Shown: in pieces, positions 1-11,900 of the stretch
Layout of the letters: the number at the start of each line of letters is the position of its first letter
Numbering within the stretch: position 1 is the stretch's first letter
Assembly: GCF_910591885.1 (NCBI RefSeq)
Contig: NC_063281.1
Span: forward strand, 14,119,200 to 14,183,199
Length of the DNA: 64,000 nucleotides
DNA from: Bombus terrestris
Lineage: Eukaryota; Arthropoda; Insecta; Hymenoptera; Apidae
Reading direction: 5' to 3'
Notes under the pieces: generated by a model
The model's database searches: none
The model's input: the letters and a program-made list of their open reading frames with translations, nothing else
What the model was told of the DNA's origin: nothing
Translations under genes and position numbers: made by a program

Positions 1-450
1 CACACACTTGTCCAGTGGCGACCACGAGTTTGTTTGGGTGGATCGCTATGCTAAAATATTTCTCAATTAATATAAAAAGCCACGCGACAAGTCGAATGGA
101 GAAAAAGAGGATGGAGAGAGAGAAAGAGAGAGAGAGAGAAAAACAGATTTACTAGTTCAAATAAGAAATCTTTTGACGGCAGATGTTGACATACGCATAC
201 GCGAGGAGAAGGATTTTCTTGATTTTTGTTAATCTATTCGTTGGACGAGCGTAGCATCTTGGATTTTACAACCGCGAGCGAACGATCTCGTTTCCGAAGA
301 CGAGAAATCCAATGAAATTAATTGACATTCTTTCGGTTCGGTAGAAAGATGGAGAGGAAAGCCGTTCGAAGACGCGATACCGCCGCCATTAGTTCCGCAC
401 GATCATTAAGATCGACGGAGCAGATCCACGCATGAATTCGATTAACCCAC
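1..450. other. Intron of the EML-like gene (window edge)
   Basis: Downstream of the HELP exon on the minus strand I see no further acceptor with an open WD-repeat frame before the window ends. The stretch contains a purine tract rich in GA (about 108-146) and otherwise nothing recognisable. Confidence 0.7.
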
Positions 451-756
451 CATTTGATATCGTCCGTATGACCCAAGTAGTGCCTCTGGCTATGCTCTTC
501 CATGTTGTACAAGACCACTACGGCCGCGACGAAATAAACGATTTCCCCGGTTGGCAGCAGATGCAGATTACTTCGACAGTCTCTGCCTCGGTAACCGTAC
601 ACCCAGTCGAGTTTTAGTTTACTCTGGGGCGGTGTGCTGACTTTGTGAAGGTCGTACAACTCCGTCAAAGGCGTCGGGACGTAAAGGACGACGGGCCGAC
701 CCCGTAGGTACATGCGGACGGTGCTTTCCTCCTCGTTGTACTGCATGTCTCTGGTA
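451..756 (-). CDS. EML-like exon 6, HELP motif
   Basis: This is the diagnostic exon. It encodes VRMYLRGRPVVLYVP, then KLDWVYGYRGRDCRSNLHLL, then the motif around PTGEIVYFVAAVVVLYN and finally QRHYLGHTDDIK. These are the hydrophobic EMAP-like protein (HELP) motif and the entry into the first propeller blade, close to animal EML1-4. The exon has 306 bases, phase 2 in and 2 out, between TTCGCAG and a GTGGGT donor. The donor splits a TG|N codon, consistent with the conserved Cys that follows DDIK in the family. Confidence 0.96.
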
Positions 757-3586
757 CTGCGAATTCATAGATACGCTCCTTTTAATCCGTTCGTGCGAAC
801 CAACCTTTTTTCAGTACCAAAGTGGATTCGTTCGAAGCGAGAATTTATATAGACCCGGATAAGGATAAGAAACGGTAGATACCAAGGTAGGTAAGTTTCG
901 ATCGTTCGAGGCGAACAGCTACCAATATCTCGAAATAACTTTCTTTCGTTCGCTATCGCGTACGTTCAAATTTCCATTATTACTTTCCACGATACTTTCC
1001 ACGATCAACTCGCAACGATCGGTCTTTCTTGCAAAAACGAGAAACGTTCGCATTTCACGTTTCCTCGGTCAACGCGTTACCGCGTGGCAGTACTACTTTC
1101 CACTTTTATCCGTCATTTATCAACTTTCGCGTCGATAGCCGTCGTACTACGACAATCGCTTTATTTACTTTCATTTCAGTTTTTACCAAAGGAACGAACA
1201 GGCCTCGATATAGTCGATCGAGGGCCGCTCTAAAAGAACGAAAGAAGAATAATCACCGTGTCTTATCGATTCGTTTTAGTTTCACGGATAGCGTTACACC
1301 TATCGAGCTCGAACCGATATACCGATATACCGATATATCGATCGAAATCACGAAAACGCGCAATTTTCCGTGGCGACGTGTTCGAGAAATCAGGGAAGAG
1401 TGACTCACGCGTGGTGCGCGAGGCTGCTTTTATTACTCAAGCGGGCATAGTTCTGCGCGTTACCACGTTACGTCACTTTGGCCTTCCTTTTTGCTCGGTC
1501 GTCTGTTCTCCTTCGCGACTCGATTACGATCAACGACTGTCTACCATTCGAGACGCGATTTACGACTCGTTCGAAATGTCCGAAACTGGTGATTCGGCGA
1601 GACGCGGAGGTCGTTCGTTCTTTTCTCGATCGAAACCACCTTTTTTGCGTTAACGGCGACCGTGAACCATTCCGATGAATGCCGATCGGAGCGAACCGAA
1701 TATTATCCAGTCGCTGCCGCGTCGGATATCTCGTCGAATCGAATATTCCACGAGATATACGACGCAGATTATTCCATCGATACAAATACGTTGCAGAGTG
1801 TGGCTCGCAGAGCATGCTACGATATTGTTCTACTTGGCTATGCGTCGAATAACCCCTAGTTTGAAAACACATTAGGAGAAACAGACGTAAAATTCCTCCC
1901 TTTAAGCGAACAGAATCTATCTACTTGTAAGGTTGAAACAATTTCCGTGTCATGAATTCGTTAACTGTTACGTAGCATGTTAACAAAAATTACGCAAGCT
2001 CGACCGTATGGAGTAGAATTTTTGCATGCAAGCGAACCTTCTGACCGGATAGTCAAAGTACGGAAGCGCGTTCAAATAGCGAGCCAGAACGGTTAAACGG
2101 ATAGCCGGTAAATGAATCGGTAAAGCGTGAAAAGGAACTTTCGTTACCTGACAAATTTTTTGCCAAGCGTCTAAGGTACGCTGAAAACGCATCGGCGTGT
2201 ACCAGGAAACGGGGAATTCACGGTTGTATAACGACAAGAATCGCGATTCACTTTCTTCGGGAATGCAATGGCGGTGCTTGCTATGCGCTAAACGGCCCGT
2301 TATCCACGTGACTTTCGTTCGTACCTGTTGCCTCGTAGTCGTGCTTTCAGCCAAGTATTCCTTGGATTATCGTGTCCGAATCTATACGGGGCAGCAACGT
2401 CTCGCTGTTCTCTTTACGTGTATCGCGGATAGCCTTTAACGCGTGGATTCGCCTGATTCCATGCCGTTTGCATATCGGCTATACGCCGCGGTCTTTGTTC
2501 GTCTCGAATCGTTCAACGGAATTTACGATTGCGTTTTTCGATATAGCGCGAATACGGCGTGCTTCGATCAATTTTTTCAAACGTTTAAAGAACTACGCAC
2601 ATTTTTCCTTACGCGATCGTCGTACTGTTTCTTTTCTTCTTTTTTTGTCAGATATCTACATATATATACATATATAGATATAGATATATAAAGTAAGATC
2701 GCGGCGAGGAAAACACGAACCATCTGGTATTCGATAACTCACCCGTTCGAACAGACGTGTCTCGCTATTAGGCCGAGTCTTGGAATTTTTACCACGATCA
2801 CAAATCCAGAGACCGAGAAATGCGTCCCCGAAACGTTCCTCGAATGTACAGTGGGTTACGGAGGGCTGATCGAGGAGAAATAAGAAGGCGAACCGCGTTC
2901 CAAACAAGATATTCCTTTCACGAACGAAAAGAAAGTCATGCTCGAGTTACTACGTTCCAAATAAGCGTTTCTCATTTAAAATTGAAATAAAAATTAAAAA
3001 GGTTCTTCGTGGTTTTGGCGTAAAAACGCAACGCATGCACGGACCTTTTCTTCGTTCTACGCTGCGAAGGTGTGTGCTCATCATCGCCAACGGCAATCTC
3101 GCGCAACCTCGTGTTATCCGCGTGCGAGGTCGAACGTCGAAGGTAACTTTGATTATGGTAATTAACGGCATGCCACGTTATCGTAGTACGATATCGCCAA
3201 GTTCACGAAATTCGGCAAGCTTACTGAAATTCAGTTCCAAGTACCAGTTACAAGTATAACGTTAACTGGTACATCTGTTGCAACCATACGGTATGGGCCG
3301 ACGATTTTCATCGTCTCGATAATTATTTTTGTCGGTTTCCGAGGTACAGGCAAATATTTACATCGTACGGATACGTAACGCGACAATGACGACGTTTTTC
3401 TCGCTTTATCGGGCCTCGATTCATCGATCAGTACTACCGAAAGAAATTAATCGTAAAAGATCGCGAGAAGTAACGCGCGAACGAAAAATTATCCATGCCT
3501 TTCACCACTCACCTGAAAGAGGTGTAAAAAGGTACGTCTTAAAACCGGCTGTACATGTGTACAACGTACAATGTGCACCATGCAAC

Positions 3587-3629
3587 GTGTAACGTGCAAC
3601 GTGCAACGTGCAACGTGCAACGTGCAACG
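3587..3629. repeat. Heptanucleotide tandem repeat (GTGCAAC)n
   Basis: About six uninterrupted copies of the 7-base unit GTGCAAC lie inside a large EML-like intron. They are preceded by related, degenerate ACGTGTAAC-like sequence, suggesting local expansion of the unit. Confidence 0.9.
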
Positions 3630-4265
3630 CGCACATGGCGTGTTCATTCGCTTAACCCTTTCGTGACTAGTGAAACTCATATGTCTCGCTCGAGTATTTA
3701 AACTGTAAAAGATACAGGGTGTTTCCAAAGTCGTGGTGAAACCGGAAAGCGAGCGATGCCCGGTGTAAAAGTAAGTCGAAAATATATTTAGAACAAACGC
3801 GTTTGACGTGGCAGACAGATTCTTGCTCGACGAATTAAAGAAGCGCGAACTAACTTAAAATTTTCTACTCCGCATTCAACATATACACGATCCAATACCA
3901 ACATCGCACATCCAATACTCCCTAATTATTCCCATACCGTTATTAGTCTGGTCAAATTACGCAAACACATATACGCCGACGCTTTGCCTTTTTCGCGAAG
4001 GTCATAAATGCGCGGCTATAAACGCAGGCCATAGAGACGAACGTTACGATAACGGCCTCTTCATTAACGTCACTGGAATCGCTCCCTTTCCGGTCGTACG
4101 ATATTACGATTTCGGAAACATCCTATATATACATCGAATCGTGCTTTTACTACAAGTCAAATTGCGTTTATCCGCGCAAAGTCGTATCGACAGATTTTAT
4201 CCGGTATCGGGAGCAAATATCTTATATTTATTTGCATAAAATTGTCTTATAATCATGAAATGAGA

Positions 4266-4288
4266 AGGAGAGAGAGAGAGAGAGAGAA
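4266..4288. repeat. (GA)n microsatellite
   Basis: A short perfect dinucleotide GA run sits within an EML-like intron. Confidence 0.85.
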
Positions 4289-5444
4289 TACAGTATTCCT
4301 TTTTATCGTATATATAAGTAAATAACAATAAGGTTGACAACTAAAGTTGTTATTTGCTATTCAACGAGCTTTTGATTATTAATTTACCGATTTGCGTCTA
4401 TAAAATGGTTTTAGGGCCACGAAAAGGTAAAGCTTGCAAAGGTTGCGCTACGAAAATCGGAAAGTGCGAAAAAATATCTTTATTTACCCGTGTTTCACGT
4501 TGTTCAGCGCCGGTGGCTTGAAGAGGTTGAACAGAGACTTGGTGGAGGCTGAGAATCTATAATGAACGAAAATGCAAACGAAAACCATGCGGTGCAAAAC
4601 AAAGAGAATAATAGTAATACAAAGAAAAAAAGAACAGAGAGAAAGAAACAGGAATTTCGCGACGAAACGTACGTGCTTTTCTTTTCTTTTTCATGGACGA
4701 TTTGCCCGCTCTCCCCCGCGATGAGCAGAATTATACACTTCCGGCAGCGCTCTCTCGATTCAGTTGCCACCAAAGGGAAGCTCGAGCGAATGAAAAGCAA
4801 CCGACAGATAGTTACACGCTTTTGACGATTAATGAGCTGCGAAGTGAATTCACATCGCGAGACACAATCGATAGTCCGTTGCCCTGTTCGCCGCTTTGTC
4901 GATCGACGGGTGATATTTACTTTTCAGATTCGACTTGTAAAGTTCCAAGGGTAGAAATACGTAAATACGTATTTTACAAGCAAAAAGAAGAGATGTTATG
5001 CAACGGTGACGCGACTCTCGCGAATCTCGTACGAACCACGACGACTCGACATCCAGAAACGAATTGGTACGAGCAAATGTACAAACTGCCTGTAGCATCG
5101 TTTTGACGTTAAAACAAGCAACAAATGGTTTCTTTAAGGACTTTAACGACGATTATAGACGATCGTTCACCGTGACGGCTGTTGGAATTTTTTCGAGAGG
5201 AAATTGCACTTTAATGGTTCGACAAACCGAAAGGCGTTTGTACTTGTGTAGGCGCGCGCTCCGTTTACTTTCGTTCATTCAAGAAGAAAAAGCACGTTCG
5301 ACCGTCGCTTAACGTAAAACGTTCATAGAAGCGAAAATGTGCACCGAGAGAGGGTTCGACCAGAATCGGTGTGTGAAAAAGAGGGAAATCACGAAAGCAG
5401 GCAAATGTGCACTCGCTCGTTAATAATATCGATCCCCTGCTTAC

Positions 5445-5573
5445 CTGTTACTGACAAGTTGCGAATTGCTTCCCTGATTTTGCGGGGAATGCGTAAAGTC
5501 GCCCGTCGACGACCACCGTTTCGCCCTTCTTAAGCTGCTTTGCGGTGGCCCGTTCGATCTCGCTGTCGGCGAT
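5445..5573 (-). CDS. EML-like exon 5, basic Ser-rich linker
   Basis: The exon has 129 bases, phase 2 in and 2 out, with acceptor CGATAG and donor AACAG|GTAAGC. The open frame includes RRAKRWSSTGDFTHSP, a basic-then-Ser pattern found just upstream of HELP in this family and expected to help microtubule binding. One of the other two frames is closed in mid-exon; the second stays open until a stop just before the donor but does not fit the phases of its neighbours. Like exon 4 it is symmetrical and could be alternatively spliced. Confidence 0.85.
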
Positions 5574-6672
5574 CTATCGAATAACAGGATTACTCTGTGA
5601 CGAAAAAATCTCGTTACCTGTATGACGAAATTGTCACTCTGTAGCCAGGATTCGATTTATCTCGAGTTCAATGAAATTCGCCTCTCTCGTTCTCCGTTAT
5701 TATTCGTATTATATATTCGTTTCAACGATATCGACGTTTAAATATCAAACGATTTGACAAGAGCAGGCGACAACTCGATTCACCGCCCTTTTACCAATTA
5801 CCACTCGCATCGGTAATCGCTTAACCCCGATACGCAGTTTTTCTCCTCTTTTTCCTTTATTCTCGCCCGATTCAAGGCGGACGTTTCTACGCGTGCGCGT
5901 ATGTGTACAACGTTTGTTCGTGATTTTTAATCAGGTTACGCTCTTTCTAACGTTTACGTCCTATTCAATGTAAAAAGAAATCCTGCGAATCCACCGTTTG
6001 GTACGTGGCCTAAGATTTTTCCGCAGAATTCCACATCATTTGTCTACTATAACGCGTTTTCTCTAGATACGATCCGAAACCTGAAAGATACGTATACGAT
6101 TCGGCCGGATATCGTTTGAAAGGATTAGATTTCTCTGTATCTAGCGTTTCGTCTCTAACATCTGTAATAAATTCGAAAGCAGAAGACCATACTACTACGT
6201 CTCTTCGGAACTTTCATGCTCTATAAAATTAACAAAACAACGACAGAGTAATAATTTATAGCAATAACATCGATAAATATATGGCTTGCATTTCACTACG
6301 AACAAGTACCAAAGAGAATGATTTCTCGAAGGGTATTTATTCAAAGAATAGAAACTTGTTTCCAATTTATACCGCTAAATCGTAATTCGAACAATCGTAA
6401 TTGTATTCGACGACATGCACATCGAAAAGAATATCTACTTAAATCCTTGATCTAATGGAAGCGGTAAGTTTTGCATACAAGGGTAACGAGTTGGTAAGCA
6501 AGGCGACCACGTTCCTTTCGATTTGTTTCGTTTCGAATGGTCGTCGTTTTCCGCTATACCGTCTACTAATCGCTTTCTACGTCAAATATAACGAAATTGC
6601 TGGCATTCTTATTTAAGTAAGAAAACTACGAACGAAATAGAAGATGAATGAATTTCGTTGGAAAACGTGTAC

Positions 6673-6786
6673 CTGGCTACTGGCAGTGGCGTGGCTCTAG
6701 GACTCGGCGATGGCACCGGGGAAACGCTACTACTACTGGGACTGTCCGAGTGTAACGAACCCGTTGATTGGTAATGAACTGACCTT
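6673..6786 (-). CDS. EML-like exon 4, Ser/Pro-rich linker
   Basis: The exon runs from TTTTCAG to a GTACAC donor and has 114 bases, phase 2 in and 2 out. It reads as a low-complexity serine/proline segment (SVHYQSTGSLHSDSP, then PVPSPSPRATPLPVA), typical of the basic, phosphorylatable linker between coiled coil and HELP in EML proteins. Because both ends share a phase, it can be skipped without a frameshift. Confidence 0.85.
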
Positions 6787-7314
6787 CTGAAAATTCAGTT
6801 TAATTTGCTCCGTCTATTCCAGTCCATAACTGGAATTTTTGCCAAACGATATTTGTATATAATATACTTTGCACAGAGGGTAAAGAAAGTAAGCGTGACG
6901 AGGATCGTAGCGTGATTCTAAATCTTGGAATCGGCGGACATTTGTAAACAAAATTTTGCCTTTGAAATGCATTTAAATGTCGCAATATCGATTGTCGTGA
7001 TCGCGAAATTGTTAAATTAGTCGCTGAAAATCATATCGTCGTGCGTAAAATTCTTCTTATGTTTCTGTGTTCTGATATATCTGTAATTGATATATTCTTG
7101 CTGTTTCATCGGCAGCACGTTATTTCTTCTTTTACTAAAGGTAGACGTAGATATAAACGTATAAATATAAATATACGACGAATAAAGCTGATTTAAGAAT
7201 TATTGAAATTTTAACATCTTTCCCGTGAAAAGCGATCATTTGCGACCCATTATTTTCTCCAGACTTTCGTTCCTGCTGATCGATAGATTACAATATGTAT
7301 GAATTTCAAAATCT

Positions 7315-7316
<2 letters not shown>

Positions 7317-7346
<30 letters not shown>

Positions 7347-7347
7347 T
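7317..7347. repeat. (TTAC)n microsatellite
   Basis: Seven or more perfect copies of TTAC lie in the intron between EML-like exons 3 and 4. Confidence 0.9.
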
Positions 7348-7459
7348 CTGTACACCCTGTACATATCGTGGCACATAGGTAAATACAGGTGCATTAAAGA
7401 AAAAGAGATATCGTATATTCCGAAGACTTGGTTGGAAAAGTTTCAAATGATATAAATAC

Positions 7460-7595
7460 CGTTGAGGAAGTTGCGACGAGTGCGTGTAACTGACCGGTCT
7501 CCGTGGACTGGAGATCGACTCTCGAATATCCTGAGAAGATCCTGACGAAGACGAATTCCTCAGACAAGAGCCGCCAGTTTGTCGTAAACGTATGT
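7460..7595 (-). CDS. EML-like exon 3, Ser-rich linker (boundaries tentative)
   Basis: The Ser-rich frame (LRNSSSSGSSQDIRESISS) resembles the disordered linker of EML proteins. Exon 2 ends in phase 1 and exon 4 begins in phase 2, so an exon with exactly that phase change must lie between them. The boundaries given satisfy this, using an acceptor four bases inside the strongest AG and a weaker donor (CAACG|GTATTT). The more typical donor (ACCG|GTCAGT, about 31 bases earlier in transcript order) would break the frame into exon 4. The exon is probable; its ends are inferred. Confidence 0.6.
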
Positions 7596-8304
7596 CTTTC
7601 TGGGGTGTTGAATTTTGATTACCTGAGACACACGAAATATCAACAACGTAACGTTATCGATCACTTTTTACAGAAGCAGACCAAGAGGCGTAAAGCACAG
7701 GGAACACGCGGTCCGTTTCTCTTTCAGTTTTACGTTTCGTTTAGATTCGTTTAGAACCAGTAGCAGCCCGGAATTCACCTCGAAGCGCACCGATTGCTCT
7801 ATGAAACGCGAAGGTAACGAAACATGACCCTAACCAGTCGCGTGTTAACAGCTACACCCGATGAACTTTGTTTCAAATGGGCTGAAACTCGCGAGGCTTC
7901 CCCGTATCTGCGATTTGCGACGTGCCTCTACGGCTTCCGTAACAATTAGCTTCGAAACTTTGGAATTCCTAGCCGCGATACGGGCTTTCGTGTCTCGAAA
8001 ATTTATATCCTTCCCTTTTCTAATCCGCGGTCCATTTTCGCAAGTTAATCGAAGCCGTAGCCGAAACTCGCGAATATCCATTTCCAACGAACCATCGATT
8101 TTCTCCATATCCACGCCAATCTTTTCCTCGTCGTTTCTTCCTTTTTCCGCTACTCGCTAATAACTGCGCAACGAACATACATATTTACATATACATCTTC
8201 TATTCCTAATGATCATTGAAAATCATACATCTAGATGTATTCGCGAAGAACGTGCGAATTAATTCGCGCAAGGATCGCGGCTGTAACGTACAACGCGTAC
8301 TCAC

Positions 8305-8535
8305 TTCTAAGCGATACATGACCGTTCCTTAAGGGCGAGGACACTATTCTTTCGTTTCTCCTCTCGTTTCTCTCATCCTCTCTTTTCTCGCGTCCTTCCA
8401 GCTGGGCAATTCGCCTCAGCGCATCCGCCAGAGTAGCTCGAAGACAAACTATCTCGTCCCTCTGCGCCAAGGATTGCCTCTCGAGGTCCGCGACTCGGCC
8501 TAACAGCGATCCGGTCTCGCACTCCAGCATCTCGT
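8305..8535 (-). CDS. EML-like exon 2, N-terminal coiled coil
   Basis: The acceptor is TTTTACAG and the donor is AAgtgagt; phases are 1 in and 1 out. The exon encodes a heptad-patterned helix (LLGRVADLERQ, then CLRATLADALRRIAQLEG) matching in position and character the short trimerisation domain at the start of EML1-4. A highly charged stretch rich in Arg and Glu and a Ser-containing tail follow. The helix has leucine/isoleucine/valine at a/d spacing across roughly 37 residues. Confidence 0.9.
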
Positions 8536-8935
8536 CTGTAAAAGCGAATTCGCGTTCAATGGAATAAAAATATGGCGATGAAACGTGGGAATTCTTTCGT
8601 CCTGTAAACATTCAAAGGCTATTTCACAGCTACACGTTTGTCAGATCTCTCAGATTTGTCAGATTTCTCTAGTTTGTGATCGTCGAGTTACGGTTTGTTC
8701 GCGTATCATAGCGTCCACTTGGCTGTAAAAAAAAACCATCTACCATCCACATGGTACGAATGTGCACGATTATCTAATCCGGGAGTGCAGGCACGCGCAA
8801 GTTGCAAGGTATCTAGAATCGACCATCATCGGCGTTAATTATGGATTTAACGTGACACGATTATTTCCGCAAGTAACAGAGGATTGAAAAAAGGCAAAAA
8901 GGGAAAAGTATGTTTGGAGTTCTAGCGATACTCAC

Positions 8936-8987
8936 GCCACGCCTGCTCCGCTTCGTCGATGGTGTCCATCGCGTCCGGCGTGGACAT
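8936..8987 (-). CDS. EML-like exon 1, start codon
   Basis: The ATG at 8985-8987 opens a short acidic N-terminus (MSTPDAMDTIDEAEQAW) ending in phase 1 at a consensus donor, GTGAGT. The next exon supplies the rest of a His codon and continues straight into the coiled coil, so the start and splice are mutually supported. The context before the ATG (AATCGCA) is acceptable for insects. Further 5' untranslated exons cannot be excluded. Confidence 0.85.
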
Positions 8988-11900
8988 TGCGATTAACCCT
9001 TTAGGATGACTTCGACGTATTAATACGTTATTCGATCGAATTGATCAACGAACGCAAACAGAGCCAACGTGCTCCGTTTCGCAGCATGTCTCTTCGGCCG
9101 AATAATCAGTTTTCTCCAAGCGTTTATTACGTTCTATGGGTCGATGCGTTTCGTTTGATCCATCGTTTACTTCCTAATCGAAAGATTCGAAATTTCTTCG
9201 AATATATCGCATTAGAATTATACGGGTACATCGCTAAGAACGGTCGAACGGGGTTTTCGCGTGTTTTCTTCGATCTCCGTGCTTGTACAAATCTTCGGGC
9301 TACGAAACTTCTATCGATCGAACAGAGAACTACCGAAATATTTTCGTTATGTGGAAATATGGACGATTACGCGTAAAAGGGGATCGCGAGTCCAATGACG
9401 TTGACCTCGACCTTGAGATACGTTGTAGAGGAGAAGGTCTTGAGTAACGCGTACTTTGTACGAACCGTGTCACGATCGTGGTTTAAAAGTCAGCTTAGAT
9501 CAGGTTAGATGTTTCGAGGAATCTAGGGGTTCGGCACCCCGGCCACTCGATGTAATCTAAACTTACGTAACTTAACTATATCTTACCACCGTTAAGATCG
9601 CGATCCTACGCAAATGCTTATGCAATTTCACTTTTAACCAGTTATATCGGTGTAAATGCGATCTAGCAAGTGTAGCATTTTCTTTTCGCCGTAACTTTTC
9701 AACCACGATCGCGCCACGCGTCGAACAAAGCGCCCTGATACTCAGGTCCCTCGGGATAACGCATCCGGAATTGAACAAAATTGGGCCTCTTTCGTGCACA
9801 ATTACTGAAATACGTTTTTTTTTTTTTTTTTAGATATCATGCTTATATAAAAAATGGTATGTGATCAAAATTTCTATAAAATAGAAACATCGCGATTTCT
9901 CGGTATCGAGAGTGGCTTCTAATAATATACATACTAAAAATCCATGATCGCTGTAACATCGTATTCCCGTAAAGAATACGAGAAAGAAGCGAAAGAAACT
10001 TTTCACAAGGTTTATAACGTACACGTTTACTCCGATTATATGCAAATCATTCTGTAACGTAGAATTATTTAATGACCCATTTCCCACAATTGTAACGCTA
10101 AATAGTAACAGCAAACTGTTCCATTTACCTTAATAAAGTATTAAAGTATTAATTACAATGCACTCGCACCAACCGGCTAGATCAGAGAGATCGATATAAA
10201 AAATAATTTCTCTTCGCGTAAATCTAGTACTGTACAAAACGAAATCAACGAAATTTTTTTAAAATTTCCATCAACAGCCGAGTTACACGTTCGTTGCGTT
10301 AATTCTTCTTACGTGAAAAGAACGCGGTAACTGTTCAAACTTTTATCGAACGAAAGATAAATCCGCCGTTATTTTTCGTACTCTTCTTACAACTTTTCAC
10401 GACATTTTTATACAACACTCTCTTCCTATGTTTATTCTTAGAATATATTAGTACCGTTTGGCGGAAAGGACCCAGGAAACTCTGTATACATAATCGATTG
10501 CGAGTTGCGAAACATCATGAAAGTCGGTATCGTTAAAACATTATTCGCAATTTATGACTAAGCACATATTTTTTCAGAAAAAAAAATCTTCGATGGCAAC
10601 AGCACATGGGTAGAAGCAGAAAAATAAATTTCGTATTATATCGAATTAAATCTCTGTTTGTTGAAAATAGAACGAACAACAAGCGAAAAACAAGAGATCG
10701 ATTAACGCTTTCTTTCGTGAGTGAGTAAATGAGCGAGAAGATTCTAACGTCGATAAGGACAAACTGTAACCAATAAAGGAGATAAGTAAAAAGAAGACGC
10801 GAAAGTAATAATATATTTATTATCCGCAGTATGAAATTGTAGAGATAGCGTGATACGTTCAAATTTGCGGTGTAATCGTTTGAAAATTGTAAATTTAATA
10901 TCGCATAAATCGATACTTCTAAAAGAGACAAATTATTCCGGAGTTGCGGATATTACGACTTCTTAATTATCGAACAGCCAAATTCATTGGAAAAATGTCG
11001 TATCATATTCAAAATATAAATAAATCCATCGACTAACGAGAAAAATAATTTTACGATCGGACAACATATGTTTTGCTTCTCGTGAAAGATTAGTATTTCT
11101 TAATACGACAGACATCTACTTACTTGCTATTCTATCATCAGACTCAAGAATATAATATCAGCGTTATGTAAAACTATATCTTCCACGGATAGACGAAGAA
11201 GCGTTTGGTATTTCCCCTACCATTTTGAAAAGATAAGCGTCGAATAAATTACGTTTGCTTTTAAGGCTAAACATTTCGATCGACTATTCCACGTTATATC
11301 AAACTTTGAAACAGTTATTTATATTTATAGTCGTCGTTCCACGATTCGAGAGAAATATACATGTATTGTACAAATACGTGTGTTACGTACTACTACTGTT
11401 ATTCGAATCTGGGAAAGTTTTGCTTGACATGTTTATTACACGAGATAACAGCATTCGTTTGGAACGAACATCGTTTCAATTATTTTCATTCTACTCTCTA
11501 AATCGTTTTCTTCGTTTATATATAATAATTATACCGATACAAATATATCTTTCGCGATCTGTATTTTCGGCGCGAATAAAATCATTCGCCTTTCTTGCGA
11601 AGCAGATTCTTATTAAAACGTTCGAAAAATTTGTACAAGCACTGAGACGAAAACGGACACTGAAAATTCAACGAATCGTCGTTCTAAAATCGCGATGTAC
11701 CGATATCTACGTGTATATAAATTAGAAATATAAACTACATTTTTGTTAAAAACTACTACGGAAAGGGGGCGGAACCTTGAAAACACCGAAACATAAAAAT
11801 TCCAAAGGTTCGCTGTCACTGATCCGCATCTTCGCAGAGTCTTTCTCGATAACACCGTACAAAACACGACAACCAGCGTGGAACCACGATCCAACCTTTC

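Larger units (their letters stand above)
757..5444. other. Large intron of the EML-like gene
   Basis: The 4.7-kb interval between exons 6 and 5 has only short chance reading frames on both strands. It contains the heptanucleotide array at 3587-3629 and a (GA)n run at 4266-4288. No coding exon fitting the phase 2/2 junction was needed or found. Confidence 0.7.
5574..8304. other. EML-like introns between exons 2 and 5
   Basis: Apart from exons at 6673-6786 and 7460-7595, this stretch is non-coding AT-rich intron. It includes a (TTAC)n tetranucleotide array near 7317-7347. No other element was recognised. The short intron 8536-8935 between exons 1 and 2 is likewise featureless. Confidence 0.65.
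451..8987 (-). other. EML/EMAP-like gene locus, 5' part (6 coding exons, 3' end outside window)
   Basis: The locus encodes the N-terminal part of an echinoderm microtubule-associated protein-like protein. EML proteins bind microtubules through a trimerising N-terminal coiled coil plus basic linker, followed by the HELP motif and a tandem WD-repeat domain. Six exons join in frame on the minus strand: 8936-8987, 8305-8535, 7460-7595, 6673-6786, 5445-5573 and 451-756, giving about 322 codons. Coiled coil spans about residues 28-64, the Ser/Arg-rich linker about 75-220, and HELP begins near residue 233. The HELP exon ends at a donor inside a Cys codon, where WD repeats normally follow, so the gene continues left of position 1. 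No doublecortin domain is seen, so this is the conventional EML form and not a DCX-EMAP form. The exon chain is direct observation; the microtubule role is family knowledge. Confidence 0.93.

Noticed and set aside
3713..7365. ACAGGGTGT near 3714 and its reverse complement near 7351 as possible transposon ends
   Set aside because: A nine-base match over 3.6 kb is expected by chance and no element body lies between.
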